Positions 9,596 to 19,404 of a DNA stretch of 64,000 nt are shown piece after piece; the stretch's first letter is position 1; every line of letters begins with the position of its first letter. A program made the translations under genes and the position numbers. The notes under the pieces were generated by a model. It did no database searches and was not told where the DNA came from. It worked only from the letters and a program-made list of their open reading frames with translations. The DNA lies in contig NZ_JAGSPA010000002.1 of the NCBI RefSeq assembly GCF_019204005.1, positions 496,001 through 560,000 on the forward strand. The letters run 5' to 3'. The stretch comes from Pacificimonas pallii. GTDB lineage: Bacteria > Pseudomonadota > Alphaproteobacteria > Sphingomonadales > Sphingomonadaceae.

Positions 9596-10234
9596 CTACC
9601 AGCGAATGACGCCCGGCAGGATGAACCGGGAAACGCAAGCGATGCCGAGTATCGTCGCCATGTACCAAAGCCCGACATAAAGTACGCTGTCGAACGGACA
9701 ATAAAGGACGAACGCACTGGTACCCGACGCCGCACTGGCCAGGCCGACTGCCCAACTCGCCTGCGCGATATCCGTGGGCGCGGCCTTCCTCATCCAGATG
9801 ACCGATGCGGTCCAGACCGGAACCGTCGCCATGCCAATGCCGCGCATGCAGTCGAGTACCCATGCGCCATTGAACAGCCATTCCTTATGGCTCTCCGGCC
9901 CGGCGAAAAACGCGATGACCAGCGGCGCGGCGAACAGCAGCGCGATCAGCGCGAAAACCTTGTCGGTGCCGCCGCGAACGCCTCGCCCGGGTTTTCCCAG
10001 GCGGTAGACCAGAACAGCACCGGTCGCCGCCACGGCGACGGATGCGAATGCCTTCCAAATCATGACCGACACCCCGAATGTCGTGGCAGGCAGATCGCGC
10101 AAGCCGTAAAATATGAGGATCGAGGCCGCGGCGATCGCGATGCCGCCGCTGAACAGCGCCGCGAACAGCACGGCATTCGCGCGCCGCACCGGCGCAGCGT
10201 CCGCGACCAGTTTATCGAGCAGATCGTTGCTCAT
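9596..10234 (-). CDS. nrsF: NrsF-type membrane anti-sigma factor (DUF1109)
   Basis: A 212-aa protein with about six hydrophobic membrane segments, matching the DUF1109/NrsF family that holds an ECF sigma factor of the SigF type at the membrane. The family cysteines are present in VLDCMRGIG (C129) and VLYCPFDSVLY (C179). Their 50-residue spacing equals that of C131/C181 in Caulobacter NrsF, where they are needed for the response to chromate and cadmium. It overlaps sigF by 4 nt (ATGA), so the pair is co-translated. The inducing signal in this organism is inferred, not seen. Confidence 0.85.
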   Translation of the reverse strand: MSNDLLDKLVADAAPVRRANAVLFAALFSGGIAIAAASILIFYGLRDLPATTFGVSVMIWKAFASVAVAATGAVLVYRLGKPGRGVRGGTDKVFALIALLFAAPLVIAFFAGPESHKEWLFNGAWVLDCMRGIGMATVPVWTASVIWMRKAAPTDIAQASWAVGLASAASGTSAFVLYCPFDSVLYVGLWYMATILGIACVSRFILPGVIRW

Positions 10235-10767
10235 ATTGCTTCACCCTCATCATAAACGAACGCGGATAATTTCTTCAATCCGCGATGTATATTCACTTTA
10301 ACGAGACTCTCGCTCTGGCCAGACACCGCGCTTGCCTCGGCGATTGTCATCCCCTGCAGTTTCACCAGTCTGATCGCTTCGGCCTGACGACGGGGCAGGT
10401 TGTTCAGCAGCATGCCGACGGCATGGCCCGCGGCGGGCTGCTGCGGCGTACCGGGATCTCCATATGTGTCATCAAGTTCCACATGCGTGACACGATGCGT
10501 TTTTCGCAACCAGTCGATCCATTTATACTTCGCGATCGTGTTGACCCACGGCATCAACGGATAGGCCGGATCGTAGCTCGCACGCTTTGTATGCAAAGCG
10601 ATCAGCACGTCCTGCACCAGATCGGCCGCATCGGCGGGCGGCGCCTTGCGAGCGAAAAAGCGTTTCAGGTGCGCTTCCGCGGCCTCCAGAAACGCGCGAT
10701 AGGCATGACGGTCGCCATCCTGTCCGGCGACAAAGGCCGATTCCCAGTCTGATAAACTGCGCGGCAA
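10231..10767 (-). CDS. sigF: ECF RNA polymerase sigma factor, SigF-like
   Basis: An ECF sigma factor with region 2 (DAADLVQDVLIALHTKR, then PWVNTIAKYKWIDWLRK) and region 4 (LPRRQAEAIRLVKLQGMTIAEA, then SLVKVNIHRGLKKL). I place the start at TTG 10767 (178 aa) because a strong GGAGGGAG lies six bases upstream and family members begin at about this point. ATG codons at 10803 and 10836 are in frame and would lengthen the N-terminus. It is coupled to nrsF by a 4-nt overlap. I found no convincing copy of the Caulobacter SigF promoter (GTAACC plus CGAA) beside it, so autoregulation is not shown. Confidence 0.85.
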   Translation of the reverse strand: MPRSLSDWESAFVAGQDGDRHAYRAFLEAAEAHLKRFFARKAPPADAADLVQDVLIALHTKRASYDPAYPLMPWVNTIAKYKWIDWLRKTHRVTHVELDDTYGDPGTPQQPAAGHAVGMLLNNLPRRQAEAIRLVKLQGMTIAEASAVSGQSESLVKVNIHRGLKKLSAFVYDEGEAI

Positions 10768-11027
10768 CCGAGACTCCCTCCGGTTACGCAGACTGCCTCG
10801 CATGGGGCCCAGTGACAACAGACCGATATCAATCATCTAAGAAAAGTGTCCTTGGTGCAGCGCGATCCTGACCTTTATTCGCCGCAGACTGGCTTCGCGT
10901 TACAGGCGATCGCGGGCGCGGGTCGTGGTTAAGCCAATTTTAGCAAGTCAACGATATCGACCCGAAATGAGTGACGTGGATGCGTCAACTCAGGTGATGC
11001 CGCTGTATCGGGAGGAGGATAGCGAAC

Positions 11028-11300
11028 ATGTTCATGAAACCGGTCATGGCGGCGGTCGTGCTATCGCTTTCAGCGTCGCCGCTCGCCGCGAAGCAATTCT
11101 GTCAGCCGGAACTTGGTGCGACCTGGCTGTCAATCCGCGATATCAAGAAAAAAGTCGAAGCCGCTGGCTACAAAGACTTTCGGATCGGCCTTGAATATGG
11201 CTGCTACGAAGCTGAGGGCTCGAAAAACGGGATCGACCTGGAAGTTTATGTCCATCCGGTCACCGGCAAAATCGTGAAAGTGCGCAAGGATCTTGATTAG
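11028..11300 (+). CDS. Small exported PepSY-domain protein
   Basis: A 90-aa protein with a signal peptide (MKPVMAAVVLSLSASPLAAK, cleavage probably after LAA). The small PepSY-like domain has DIKKKVEAAGYKDFRIGLEYGCYE and ends in EVYVHPVTGKIVKV. PepSY domains are thought to bind peptides or act as chaperone or inhibitor modules in the periplasm. Two cysteines in the mature part (FCQ and GCY) could form a disulfide. GGGAGGAGG lies 10 bases before the ATG. It diverges from sigF and may be part of the regulon, but no promoter motif proves that. The next gene begins 4 bases after its stop. Confidence 0.8.
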   Translation: MFMKPVMAAVVLSLSASPLAAKQFCQPELGATWLSIRDIKKKVEAAGYKDFRIGLEYGCYEAEGSKNGIDLEVYVHPVTGKIVKVRKDLD

Positions 11301-11304
11301 GACA

Positions 11305-12054
11305 ATGACCCGATCTCAGCTTGTTCTCACCATCGCCATTTCCGTGACGATATTGTGCGCGATGGTTGGCGCCTCGGGCGCGTATGCCGGCTCGCCTGAA
11401 CAGCTCGACCAGCTTGAGCCGGAGGCCGGCGAATGGCAGCTTGAATATTACGGTCAGTTCGGGACGACCGAGGATACCGAAAGAAACCATGCGCTTGAGG
11501 CGTTTTACGGCGTCAGCGACGGTGTTGCGATCGGCTTCGAGATTGAGGGCGAGGCTGAAGATGGCACGTTCGAAATCAACGAGTTCGGCGCGATGGCGCT
11601 GTTCAAGCTTGTCGATCCCGACGACGCGCCGGTTGGCGCGGGCCTCATGCTGGCGGCGGCCATGAATGATGATGGCGAACTGACCGAGGCGGAAGCGCGT
11701 TTTATCGTGGAGCGCGTCACCGAAACATGGTGGGCTCAGGCAAATGTCATGCTGCGGCATGTCGATGAAGACGGCGAACAGGGTGAATTCGCCGCCTATT
11801 CCTGGTCTTTGCAGCACGCCATCGCCGACGATGTCTGGTTCGGAGCCGAGGGTTCGGGGCAGGCGTTCGATTTTGGCGGCTTCGATGACGAGGATGACGG
11901 TTTTGAGGCGGCACATTTTGTCGGTCCGAGCCTGACGGCGGAATTCGAACTTTCCGGGGACAGCGAGGTCGAGGCAGGCCTGGCCTGGTTCACGCGCCTT
12001 GGCGATGCAGGGGCTAAGCATACATTGCGGCTGTTCGTGCAGGTGGACCTCTGA
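11305..12054 (+). CDS. Acidic exported protein, probable outer-membrane beta-barrel
   Basis: A 249-aa protein with an N-terminal signal peptide ([26 protein letters not shown]). The mature part is very acidic and rich in alternating hydrophobic/polar stretches such as [33 protein letters not shown] and [12 protein letters not shown]. It closes on a hydrophobic last residue, which suggests an outer-membrane barrel of unknown function. ATG 11305 is preferred over the TTG at 11293, which overlaps the PepSY stop. Its own stop overlaps the next gene's start as TGATG, so it is cotranscribed and coupled with the chemoreceptor. I do not recognise the family. Confidence 0.7.
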   Translation: MTRSQLVLTIAISVTILCAMVGASGAYAGSPEQLDQLEPEAGEWQLEYYGQFGTTEDTERNHALEAFYGVSDGVAIGFEIEGEAEDGTFEINEFGAMALFKLVDPDDAPVGAGLMLAAAMNDDGELTEAEARFIVERVTETWWAQANVMLRHVDEDGEQGEFAAYSWSLQHAIADDVWFGAEGSGQAFDFGGFDDEDDGFEAAHFVGPSLTAEFELSGDSEVEAGLAWFTRLGDAGAKHTLRLFVQVDL

Positions 12055-13832
12055 TGCTGAAATCCTGGGTTCGGAAATTCTTTGCGCCCAGCATCGCTGC
12101 GCGGACATTGCAGAGCGACCTGCTGCTCGCATTGCTGCTGTGCGCCGCCGCCGCTGTCGTCATGCGGGAGGGCAAGGAAAACATACAGACGATTGAGATT
12201 CAGCAGAATGTGGGAGCGGCCGAAGACCTCGCGAAGGGACTTCGGTTCGCAGCGCTCGAGGCGCAGCTCGCAAGCGACGACCTGCTTTTGCAAATGGAAC
12301 TGAACGAAGGCGCCAGAGGTCAAAGGGAAAAGCTGGGCGATGCCCGGTCGCTCGTAACCGGCGTCATTGCCGTCCTGAGCCAGAGCGAATTTCTGGCCGG
12401 GAGCGATGAAATGCGCGCGGCCGAGGAAACCGGCGCCCGATTTGTCGCCCTGACGACAGATGTCATGGACGCACGCAACAACGATATCGCCATGGGCGAT
12501 CAACTGCGTGAACTGCACAACAGGCTCGGCGTGCTCGGACCCGAGCTGAACGACCGCCTGTTCGCACTCGAGGAATCGCTTGAAGACCGGAATGACGAAC
12601 TCCAGCGGAGCATCATCAACGACACGCAGCAGATGAAAGGGCTGGTCGTCGCTGTCGTTCTCGTTGGCCTGGTATGCCTGATCCTGAGGGCCGGCCATAT
12701 TTTTCACGCGGTCATTCGCCCTGCCAATCGTCTTGCCGAAGTGACGACCGCCCTCTCAAGAGGAAAAATGGACACCGAAATTCCGGAAATAAGGGTTATT
12801 GAACTTGCCGCTATCGGCCGGGCCCTGGCGGTTTTCCGGGACATCGGGCTGGAGGCAGGGCGTCTGCGCACGGAGAAGCAGGAGGCCGAAGCGCGCGAAC
12901 AGGCTGCGCGGACAGAACGGGCGACGGAGCGGGCAAAACTCGCGGCGCGCGCTCTGGAAGCCGAAAAGAAGGCGGCTCAGACCAGACGCGAGGCCATGCT
13001 GACGCTCGCAGAACGCTTCGACGAATCGGTGGCCGCCGTCGTCGAGGGTGTTTCGGTCGCGGCGCAGCAACTCGACGAATCCCTGTCGGTTATGACAGAG
13101 ACAATGAAGCGCGCCGGATCACAGGCAGACGAGGTCGCGAGTGCAACGCGCAGCGCCGCCGAAAGCGTGCAGACAGTCGCGACCGCAACGCATGAACTGT
13201 CCTTGTCAATTCAGGAGATCGCGTTGCAGGTCGAGCAGCAGGCCAGCCTGTCCGTCGACGCTCAGGAGGTCTCGGAAGTCGGCGAAACCGAAGCGGCGCG
13301 CCTGACTCAGCAGACCGCGAATATCGGAAAGATATCAACCGCGATCAACGAGATCGCGTCGCAGACAAATCTGTTGGCATTGAACGCGACCATCGAGGCT
13401 GCCCGCGCCGGCGATGCCGGGCTGGGCTTTGCCATCGTCGCCGGCGAGGTCAAGGGTCTGGCGGCGCAAACGGGCCATTCAGCAACCGAGATATCGACGC
13501 TCATCGACGCGGTCAAAGCCCATGTGGATGGCACGGTCGGCTCCGTCCGCGACGTCGCCAGCTCGCTGGACAATGTCCGGCAGATCGCCGCGAATGTCAG
13601 CACGGCGGTCGAGCAGCAGCGCGCGGCGACTGAGGAGATCACGCGGCACGCCAGCGATGCCGCCGTCGGCACAGAGCAGGTGACGGCGGGCATCGACGGC
13701 GTTCACCGCGCCGTTTCGGATGCGAGCCTGCTGTCCGGCGAGATTCGCGACGCGTCCGCTTCGCTGCGCCAGCAGGCCGAGGAACTCAGCCGGGCGGCAG
13801 GTGAATTCACAAAGCATCTTCGCGCCGCATAG
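12054..13832 (+). CDS. Methyl-accepting chemotaxis protein
   Basis: A 592-aa transmembrane chemoreceptor. TM1 is about residues 22-40 ([19 protein letters not shown]), followed by a helical periplasmic sensor of about 160 residues, TM2 about 202-220 ([18 protein letters not shown]), a HAMP segment beginning at [14 protein letters not shown], and a long signalling coiled coil. The hairpin tip matches the family: [19 protein letters not shown] and [17 protein letters not shown]. It ends in EFTKHLRAA and so lacks a C-terminal CheR/CheB pentapeptide. It starts within the preceding stop codon (TGATG). No che genes lie nearby, so the pathway it serves is elsewhere. Confidence 0.93.
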   Translation: MLKSWVRKFFAPSIAARTLQSDLLLALLLCAAAAVVMREGKENIQTIEIQQNVGAAEDLAKGLRFAALEAQLASDDLLLQMELNEGARGQREKLGDARSLVTGVIAVLSQSEFLAGSDEMRAAEETGARFVALTTDVMDARNNDIAMGDQLRELHNRLGVLGPELNDRLFALEESLEDRNDELQRSIINDTQQMKGLVVAVVLVGLVCLILRAGHIFHAVIRPANRLAEVTTALSRGKMDTEIPEIRVIELAAIGRALAVFRDIGLEAGRLRTEKQEAEAREQAARTERATERAKLAARALEAEKKAAQTRREAMLTLAERFDESVAAVVEGVSVAAQQLDESLSVMTETMKRAGSQADEVASATRSAAESVQTVATATHELSLSIQEIALQVEQQASLSVDAQEVSEVGETEAARLTQQTANIGKISTAINEIASQTNLLALNATIEAARAGDAGLGFAIVAGEVKGLAAQTGHSATEISTLIDAVKAHVDGTVGSVRDVASSLDNVRQIAANVSTAVEQQRAATEEITRHASDAAVGTEQVTAGIDGVHRAVSDASLLSGEIRDASASLRQQAEELSRAAGEFTKHLRAA

Positions 13833-13870
13833 ACTTCCGGCGGGTATGGCCTCATGATTTGATTGCCATG

Positions 13871-13899
13871 TTGTTGCAGCGCAGCAAGTCCGCTATACG
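13871..13899 (+). promoter_or_regulatory. Predicted sigma-70 promoter of typA
   Basis: TTGTTG at 13871-13876 and TATACG at 13894-13899 are separated by 17 bases, about 40 bases before the typA ATG. The match is reasonable but was found by eye. Confidence 0.45.
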
Positions 13900-13938
13900 C
13901 TTTGGAAGATTCCATTCCTTCCCGAAAGTCACTGCCCC

Positions 13939-15771
13939 ATGGCGCTTCGCAATGTGGCCATTATCGCGCACGTCGATCATGGCAAAACCACGCTCGTTGA
14001 CGAGCTTTTCAAACAGTCCGGCACGTTCCGCGAAAATCAGCGTGTGGAAGAACGGGCGATGGATTCCGGCGATCTGGAAAAAGAGCGCGGCATCACGATT
14101 CTCGCCAAATGCACCAGCGTGATCTGGAACAATGGCGGCGACGGTGACGATATCCGCATCAATATCGTCGACACGCCGGGCCACGCCGATTTTGGCGCGG
14201 AGGTGGAACGCATCCTCTCCATGGTCGACGGTGTCATCCTGCTGGTCGATGCCGCTGAGGGGCCGATGCCGCAGACGAAGTTCGTCACGGGCAAGGCGCT
14301 CGCGCTCGGCCTGAAGCCGATCGTGGTTGTCAACAAAATCGACCGCGGCGATGCGCGCCCCGCCGAAGTCCTCGACGAAGTGTTCGAGCTGTTCATGGCG
14401 CTGGATGCCAGCGACGAGCAGCTGGACTTCCCGCATCTGTTCGCATCGGGCCGCGGCGGCTTCGCCAATGAAGATCCGTCCATTCACGAGGGCACGCTGG
14501 AGCCGCTGTTCAAGCTCATTCGCGATCATGTGCCCGAGCCGGGCCTGGATGTGGACGCGAAATTTTCCATGCTCGCCACGCTGCTCGACCGCGACAATTT
14601 CCTCGGCCGTATCCTGACCGGACGCATCGAAAGCGGTCGGCTGAGGACCGGCATGCCGATCCGCGCCATCGACGTTGACGGCAATGTCGTCGAATCGGGC
14701 CGCGCCACGAAGGTCTTCGCCTTTGACGGTCTTGACCGTGTCCCGGTCGAAGAGGCGAAGGCGGGCGACATCGTCGCCATCGCTGGCCTGACGACAGCGA
14801 CCGTCTCCAACACCATTGCCGATCCTGAGGTTACCCAGCCGATTTACGCGGCCCCCATCGACCCGCCGACGCTCAGCATGACCTTTGCCGTCAATGACAG
14901 CCCGTTCGCGGGCAAGGATGGCGACAAGGTGCAAAGCCGCGTCATCCGCGACCGCCTGGAACGCGAAGCCGAGGGCAATGTCGCGATCCGCATCTCCGAA
15001 AGCGCGGAACGCGACGCGTTCGAAGTCGCTGGACGCGGTGAATTGCAACTGGGCGTCGTCATCGAAACCATGCGCCGCGAAGGGTTCGAGCTCAGTATCA
15101 GCCGCCCGCGCGTGCTGTTCCGCGATGGCCCGGAGGGGCGTGAAGAACCCTATGAAACCGTGGTCGTCGACGTGGACGATGAATTTTCCGGCACCGTTGT
15201 CGAAAAAATGGCGCTCCGGAAAGCCGAAATGACCGATATGCGTCCTTCGGGCGGCGGCAAGACGCGGCTGACCTTCTCGGCGCCGTCGCGCGGCCTGATC
15301 GGCTATCATGGCGAATTCCTGTCCGACACGCGCGGCACCGGCATCATGAACCGCCTCTTCGAGAAATACGGTCCTTACAAAGGCAAGATTTCAGGGCGCC
15401 TTGTCGGCGTGCTCATCTCCATGGAGCAGGGCAAGGCGGTGCCTTATGCCCTCAACATGCTGGAAGAGCGCGGCACGCTGTTCATCGGCGGCGGTGAAGA
15501 ACTTTATCAGGGCATGGTCATCGGCGAGAATGCCAAGCCGCAGGACATGGAGGTCAACCCTCTGAAGTCAAAGCAGCTGACCAACTTCCGCTCCACCGGC
15601 AAGGATGACGGCATCCGCCTGACGCCGCCACGAAAGATGACGCTGGAACAGGCCATCGCCTACATCCAGAATGACGAATTGGTCGAAGTCACACCGAAAT
15701 CCATCCGCATCCGCAAACGCCACCTCGACCCGCACGAGCGCAAGCGGGCATCGCGCAAAGCCGAGGATTGA
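13939..15771 (+). CDS. typA: Translational GTPase TypA/BipA
   Basis: A 610-aa ribosome-associated GTPase of the EF-G-like family, involved in ribosome assembly and stress or cold adaptation. The G domain shows [31 protein letters not shown] and VVNKIDR. Domain II and EF-G III/V-like domains follow. The TypA-specific C-terminus includes [16 protein letters not shown] and [18 protein letters not shown]. Length is normal. No strong ribosome binding site is visible before the ATG (CACTGCCCC). It is transcribed alone and converges on the nitronate monooxygenase gene. Confidence 0.97.
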   Translation: MALRNVAIIAHVDHGKTTLVDELFKQSGTFRENQRVEERAMDSGDLEKERGITILAKCTSVIWNNGGDGDDIRINIVDTPGHADFGAEVERILSMVDGVILLVDAAEGPMPQTKFVTGKALALGLKPIVVVNKIDRGDARPAEVLDEVFELFMALDASDEQLDFPHLFASGRGGFANEDPSIHEGTLEPLFKLIRDHVPEPGLDVDAKFSMLATLLDRDNFLGRILTGRIESGRLRTGMPIRAIDVDGNVVESGRATKVFAFDGLDRVPVEEAKAGDIVAIAGLTTATVSNTIADPEVTQPIYAAPIDPPTLSMTFAVNDSPFAGKDGDKVQSRVIRDRLEREAEGNVAIRISESAERDAFEVAGRGELQLGVVIETMRREGFELSISRPRVLFRDGPEGREEPYETVVVDVDDEFSGTVVEKMALRKAEMTDMRPSGGGKTRLTFSAPSRGLIGYHGEFLSDTRGTGIMNRLFEKYGPYKGKISGRLVGVLISMEQGKAVPYALNMLEERGTLFIGGGEELYQGMVIGENAKPQDMEVNPLKSKQLTNFRSTGKDDGIRLTPPRKMTLEQAIAYIQNDELVEVTPKSIRIRKRHLDPHERKRASRKAED

Positions 15772-15783
15772 TCGCAGGCAGCC

Positions 15784-15837
15784 GTAGCGGCCGGCTGGAG
15801 CGGGGCGCAGCCATCCGGTCGGCCGCTTCGCCGCTAC
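15784..15837. terminator. Inverted-repeat structure between convergent genes
   Basis: GTAGCGGC (15784-15791) can pair with GCCGCTAC (15830-15837), and AGCGGCCG (15786-15793) alternatively with CGGCCGCT (15820-15827). The element sits between the ends of typA and the convergent nitronate monooxygenase gene. No U-run follows either side, so it may be only a structured 3' end or a repeat rather than a classical terminator. Confidence 0.35.
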
Positions 15838-15876
15838 CGCGCCAATCGCGCAGTGATTTCGTCTGGCAGCGCGTGG

Positions 15877-16983
15877 CTAGCTGAACTTCGGGCGCGTGGT
15901 CGCAGCCCCGGAAGTGTCATGTCGATTGTCCAGGCATAGCTGCAATTCGGATCGCAGCGTTTCAACCAGTGCCGCCGCTGGCATGGCGCGTATGTGCGGC
16001 GCGCCTTGCCCGGCCCATTGTGCGCCAAAGCCATGCTCGCCGCGCGCTTTGGCGGCGGCATGAAGCGCTTTTCCCGCATCATATGCGATGGGATAATCAG
16101 GCGGCCGGTGATGAGCCATGCCGTCAGCCAGCGCGGTGAAGCGATTGGGGAGCGCGCGCGCGGGACGACCGGAAATCAGCGACGTCATAACGCTATGATG
16201 CGCGGCGTCACTCGCCAGGGCGGCGCGGTAAGCGTCGTCCGCCGCGGATTCCGGGCAGGCGACGAACGCCGTGCCCAGCTGCGCCGCGACGGCGCCCCTG
16301 TCGAGCGCTGCGAACATATCGCCGCCATTCATGATGCCGCCGGCCGCCACGACGGGTACGCCGCTTTTCTCGGCAAGCAGGCGCGTGAGCGCAGCCGTCG
16401 ACAGGCCCTCATCAGGTTCCTCTGGATCGAACATACCGCGATGGCCGCCCGCTTCGATGCCCTGCGCGATGATGACGTCGATCCCATGCCCCTCGATCGC
16501 CGCTGCCTCCCGCAGGTTTGTGGCAGTCGCCATCAGAAGGATGCCCCGAGACCGGAGCGCGGCGATCATAGCGGCCGGGGGCAGGCCAAAGTGGAAACTG
16601 ACGACAGCGGGTCTCACCTCCAGCAACATCGACAGCATATCAGGATCGTCATGCAAGCTCTGATAGATGGGTCGAAGCGTCTTTGGCGGCCGCGCGCCGA
16701 ACGCGGCAAAATGCGGTGCGAGCCAGTCCAGCCATGCCGCCTCGCGCACCGGGTCGGCCCTGGGTGTCCGATGAACGAACAGATTCACGTTGAACGCACG
16801 GTCCGTGCGCGCGCGCAGCTCCTCGATCATGTTCCGCGCGCCGCCAGGGTCGGTCGCGCCAATACCGATTGAACCAAGCGCGCCTTCATTAGAAACGGCG
16901 GCAGCCAGTTCGGGTGTGGAAATTCCGGCCATCGGCGCCTGAATCAGGGGAACGGAAAGATCAAGCCGCTGCAGGAAGGTCAT
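15877..16983 (-). CDS. Nitronate monooxygenase family flavoprotein
   Basis: A 368-aa FMN-dependent TIM-barrel protein of the 2-nitropropane dioxygenase/nitronate monooxygenase family, which oxidises alkyl nitronates such as propionate-3-nitronate. The N-terminus reads LSVPLIQAPMAGISTPELAA. The phosphate-binding region is VVAAGGIMNGGDMFAAL then GAVAAQLGTAF, and IIAQGIEAGGHRG contains the usual catalytic His. I use ATG 16983; a TTG four codons upstream is the longer option. It is transcribed alone and faces typA. Confidence 0.87.
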   Translation of the reverse strand: MTFLQRLDLSVPLIQAPMAGISTPELAAAVSNEGALGSIGIGATDPGGARNMIEELRARTDRAFNVNLFVHRTPRADPVREAAWLDWLAPHFAAFGARPPKTLRPIYQSLHDDPDMLSMLLEVRPAVVSFHFGLPPAAMIAALRSRGILLMATATNLREAAAIEGHGIDVIIAQGIEAGGHRGMFDPEEPDEGLSTAALTRLLAEKSGVPVVAAGGIMNGGDMFAALDRGAVAAQLGTAFVACPESAADDAYRAALASDAAHHSVMTSLISGRPARALPNRFTALADGMAHHRPPDYPIAYDAGKALHAAAKARGEHGFGAQWAGQGAPHIRAMPAAALVETLRSELQLCLDNRHDTSGAATTRPKFS

Positions 16984-17112
16984 CCACGCCCCCAAAAGAA
17001 GTGTCGCCTCTTCTACCTAAAATTCGCGCCTTTTGCATGAACATTCGCGATCAGGCCGGTGCCGATACCGCGCCGGGAGGTCACTGTGAGGATGGCCATG
17101 GCGCCAGCCTGT

Positions 17113-17841
17113 CTATGTCGCCAGCAACAGCAGCACGGTATATCCCGCCGTGCCCGCCAGAAACGCCGCGAAACTGGACTGCCGGTCCTCGGGCAGCTCT
17201 TCCTTCAGCACGTTCAGGATGACGCCGCCGCCCAGGAAAGCGACCATGCTCAATATGGCGAGTTCGCTGATGTCGGTGGTGAGCGCCAGACCCGCGCCGA
17301 GTATCGGCATGGCGGCAAGCACCCACCGGCCCTTGTCATGGTAGAGCTGGCCGTGCGCGAGCCGCAGGCCGACGTCGACGACAATCATGTGCAGCGCCAT
17401 GGCGATGCCATAGGTGGCAAGCGCGGCCGGAGTCCGGTCTTCCCCCTGGATCAAAAGGTAGCCGATGATAATGCTGTAAACGGCGAATGTGGACAGGTGC
17501 AGCCAGAACAGCCGGGGCGTTGTCACCATGTCCCGTCTTGCGGCGGATGAGGACATGACCTGCTGCAAACCGTAGAAGAGGACGAGACCGACGAGCGCGA
17601 TCAGATAGATGTGCGTTTCGATGGCGGCGAAATCGGTTCCCTCCGCCTGTTTGCCGAGCAGGCTTTGCGCATGCGCCAGCTCAGGCAGCAAATGGACAAA
17701 TACATAAGCGACCGACGACCCGCCTGCGGCACTCAGCCAGCGACTGCGCGGCAGGCGCTCCAGAAATTTGAGCTTGCCGGAAAACAGGTGCACGGCGACG
17801 AGGAGCGCGACCAGGGCAGGGCCCAGAACCGGAAACGTCAT
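17113..17841 (-). CDS. Integral membrane protein, distantly ZIP-like
   Basis: A 242-aa protein with seven to eight hydrophobic segments across its length. Several stretches recall the ZIP metal-transporter fold: SVAYVFVHLLPEL near residue 50, ALHMIVVDVGLRLAHGQ in the middle, and GGGVILNVLKEELPEDR followed by a last hydrophobic helix. The canonical HSxxD/HEIPHE metal-binding motifs of true ZIPs are not clear, so transport activity is a guess. It lies 40 bp downstream of the semialdehyde dehydrogenase gene on the same strand and may be cotranscribed with it. Confidence 0.6.
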   Translation of the reverse strand: MTFPVLGPALVALLVAVHLFSGKLKFLERLPRSRWLSAAGGSSVAYVFVHLLPELAHAQSLLGKQAEGTDFAAIETHIYLIALVGLVLFYGLQQVMSSSAARRDMVTTPRLFWLHLSTFAVYSIIIGYLLIQGEDRTPAALATYGIAMALHMIVVDVGLRLAHGQLYHDKGRWVLAAMPILGAGLALTTDISELAILSMVAFLGGGVILNVLKEELPEDRQSSFAAFLAGTAGYTVLLLLAT

Positions 17842-17881
17842 GGCGGCGACGCGCCCCGTGGGAAGCGATATCGCCGCAAGA

Positions 17882-19339
17882 CTATTCGACGCCGCCCATG
17901 CAGAGATATTTCATCTCCAGATAGTCATCGATGCCATATTTCGAGCCTTCGCGGCCAAGTCCCGATTGTTTGACGCCGCCAAAGGGGGCGACCTCGGTGG
18001 AGATGATCCCGGTATTGTGCCCGACGATGCCATATTCGAGCGCCTCTGCGACCCGGAATATGCGGGCATAGTCACGGGCATAGAAATAGGCGGCGAGGCC
18101 GAAAACGGTGTCATTGGCCAGGCGAATACCCTCTTCTTCGGTTTCGAAACGGAAAACGGGGGCGAGAGGCCCGAAGGTTTCTTCCTGGCTGACCATGGCG
18201 CCGGTTGGCACGTCGGCAAGGAGGGTGGGGGCGTAGAACAGGTCGCCTTCGCCGCATTCGCCGCCCTCGATGACGATGCGCGCGCCTTTGGCGACGGCGT
18301 CGTCGCGATGCTCCTTCACCTTGGCGATACCGCCGGCGTCGATCATCGGGCCCACGTCGATGCCCTCGGTCATGCCATTGCCGACCTTCAGGGCGCGCAC
18401 GGCGGTTTCGAATTTGCGCATGAAGTCATCATAGACGCCGTCCTGCACGTAAATGCGGTTCGCGCAGACGCAGGTCTGGCCGGCATTGCGGAATTTGCAG
18501 GCGATGGCGCCCTCGACCGCGGCATCGAGGTCGGCGTCGTCAAAGACGATGAAGGGGGCATTGCCGCCAAGTTCCAGACTGATCTTGGTGATATTTTCGG
18601 CGCACTGTTCATAAAGTGTCCGCCCGATTTCCGTGGAGCCGGTGAAGCTGAGTTTGCGGACAGTGAAATTGCTGGTCAGTTCACCGGCAATATCGCCCGC
18701 CTTGCCCGTGACACACGATAGCAGGCCTTTTGGTATCCCGGCCTCTTCCGCAAGCACGCAAAGCGCAAAGGCGCTGAGCGGTGTGGCGGTGGCGGGTTTG
18801 ATGACCATAGCGCAGCCCGCCGCGAGCGCGGGGCCAGCCTTGCGCGTGATCATCGCGGCCGGGAAGTTCCAGGGCGTGATCGCGGCGCACACGCCGATCG
18901 GCTGCTTCATGACGAGCAGGCGCTTGTCGGGCTGATGCCCCGGAATCATATCGCCATAGACCCGCTTCGCCTCTTCTCCGAACCATTCGATGAAGCTGGC
19001 GGCATAAGCGATTTCGCCGCGCGATTCCGTCAGCGGCTTGCCCTGCTCGGCGGTCATGATGATCGCCAGGTCCTCCTGATGCTCGATCATCAAATCGGCC
19101 CATCGGCGCATGACCTTGGCGCGGTCCTTCGCGGTCTGCGCCGCCCAAGGCTTCATGGCGGTCGCGGCGGCCTCGATCGCGCGCTTCGTTTCCGCGGCAC
19201 CGAGTTTCGGGACATTGGCGATAATTTCGCCAGTAGCGGGGTTGGTGACCGGGATGCGCGCCTCCCCGCCGGTCCATTCGCCTGCGATATAGCAGTCTTC
19301 GCGCAGCAGGTCGGGGCGGGAGAGGTTCAGGTCGGTCAT
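17882..19339 (-). CDS. gabD: NAD(P)+-dependent succinate-semialdehyde dehydrogenase
   Basis: A 485-aa aldehyde dehydrogenase of the GabD type, oxidising succinate semialdehyde to succinate at the end of GABA catabolism. Motifs are ITPWNFPAAMITRKAGPALA (cofactor binding), SFTGSTEIGRTLYEQC, the glutamate in LELGGNAPFIVF, the catalytic cysteine in NAGQTCVCANRIYV, and EETFGPLAPVF. The overall resemblance is to E. coli GabD. Glutarate-semialdehyde activity is common in this family, so substrate preference is inferred. There is no GABA transaminase gene next to it. Confidence 0.9.
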   Translation of the reverse strand: MTDLNLSRPDLLREDCYIAGEWTGGEARIPVTNPATGEIIANVPKLGAAETKRAIEAAATAMKPWAAQTAKDRAKVMRRWADLMIEHQEDLAIIMTAEQGKPLTESRGEIAYAASFIEWFGEEAKRVYGDMIPGHQPDKRLLVMKQPIGVCAAITPWNFPAAMITRKAGPALAAGCAMVIKPATATPLSAFALCVLAEEAGIPKGLLSCVTGKAGDIAGELTSNFTVRKLSFTGSTEIGRTLYEQCAENITKISLELGGNAPFIVFDDADLDAAVEGAIACKFRNAGQTCVCANRIYVQDGVYDDFMRKFETAVRALKVGNGMTEGIDVGPMIDAGGIAKVKEHRDDAVAKGARIVIEGGECGEGDLFYAPTLLADVPTGAMVSQEETFGPLAPVFRFETEEEGIRLANDTVFGLAAYFYARDYARIFRVAEALEYGIVGHNTGIISTEVAPFGGVKQSGLGREGSKYGIDDYLEMKYLCMGGVE

Positions 19340-19404
19340 GGGGACATTTTCCCTATCTGGATGTTTGATGTGGGTACGCGGTGCACGCGCTTCTGATTGC
19401 GCCT

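Noticed and set aside
13852-15309. Long minus-strand ORF (485 codons) opposite typA
   Set aside because: Antisense shadow of typA. Its composition is that of a reverse-frame artefact, with no signal, motif or ribosome binding site.
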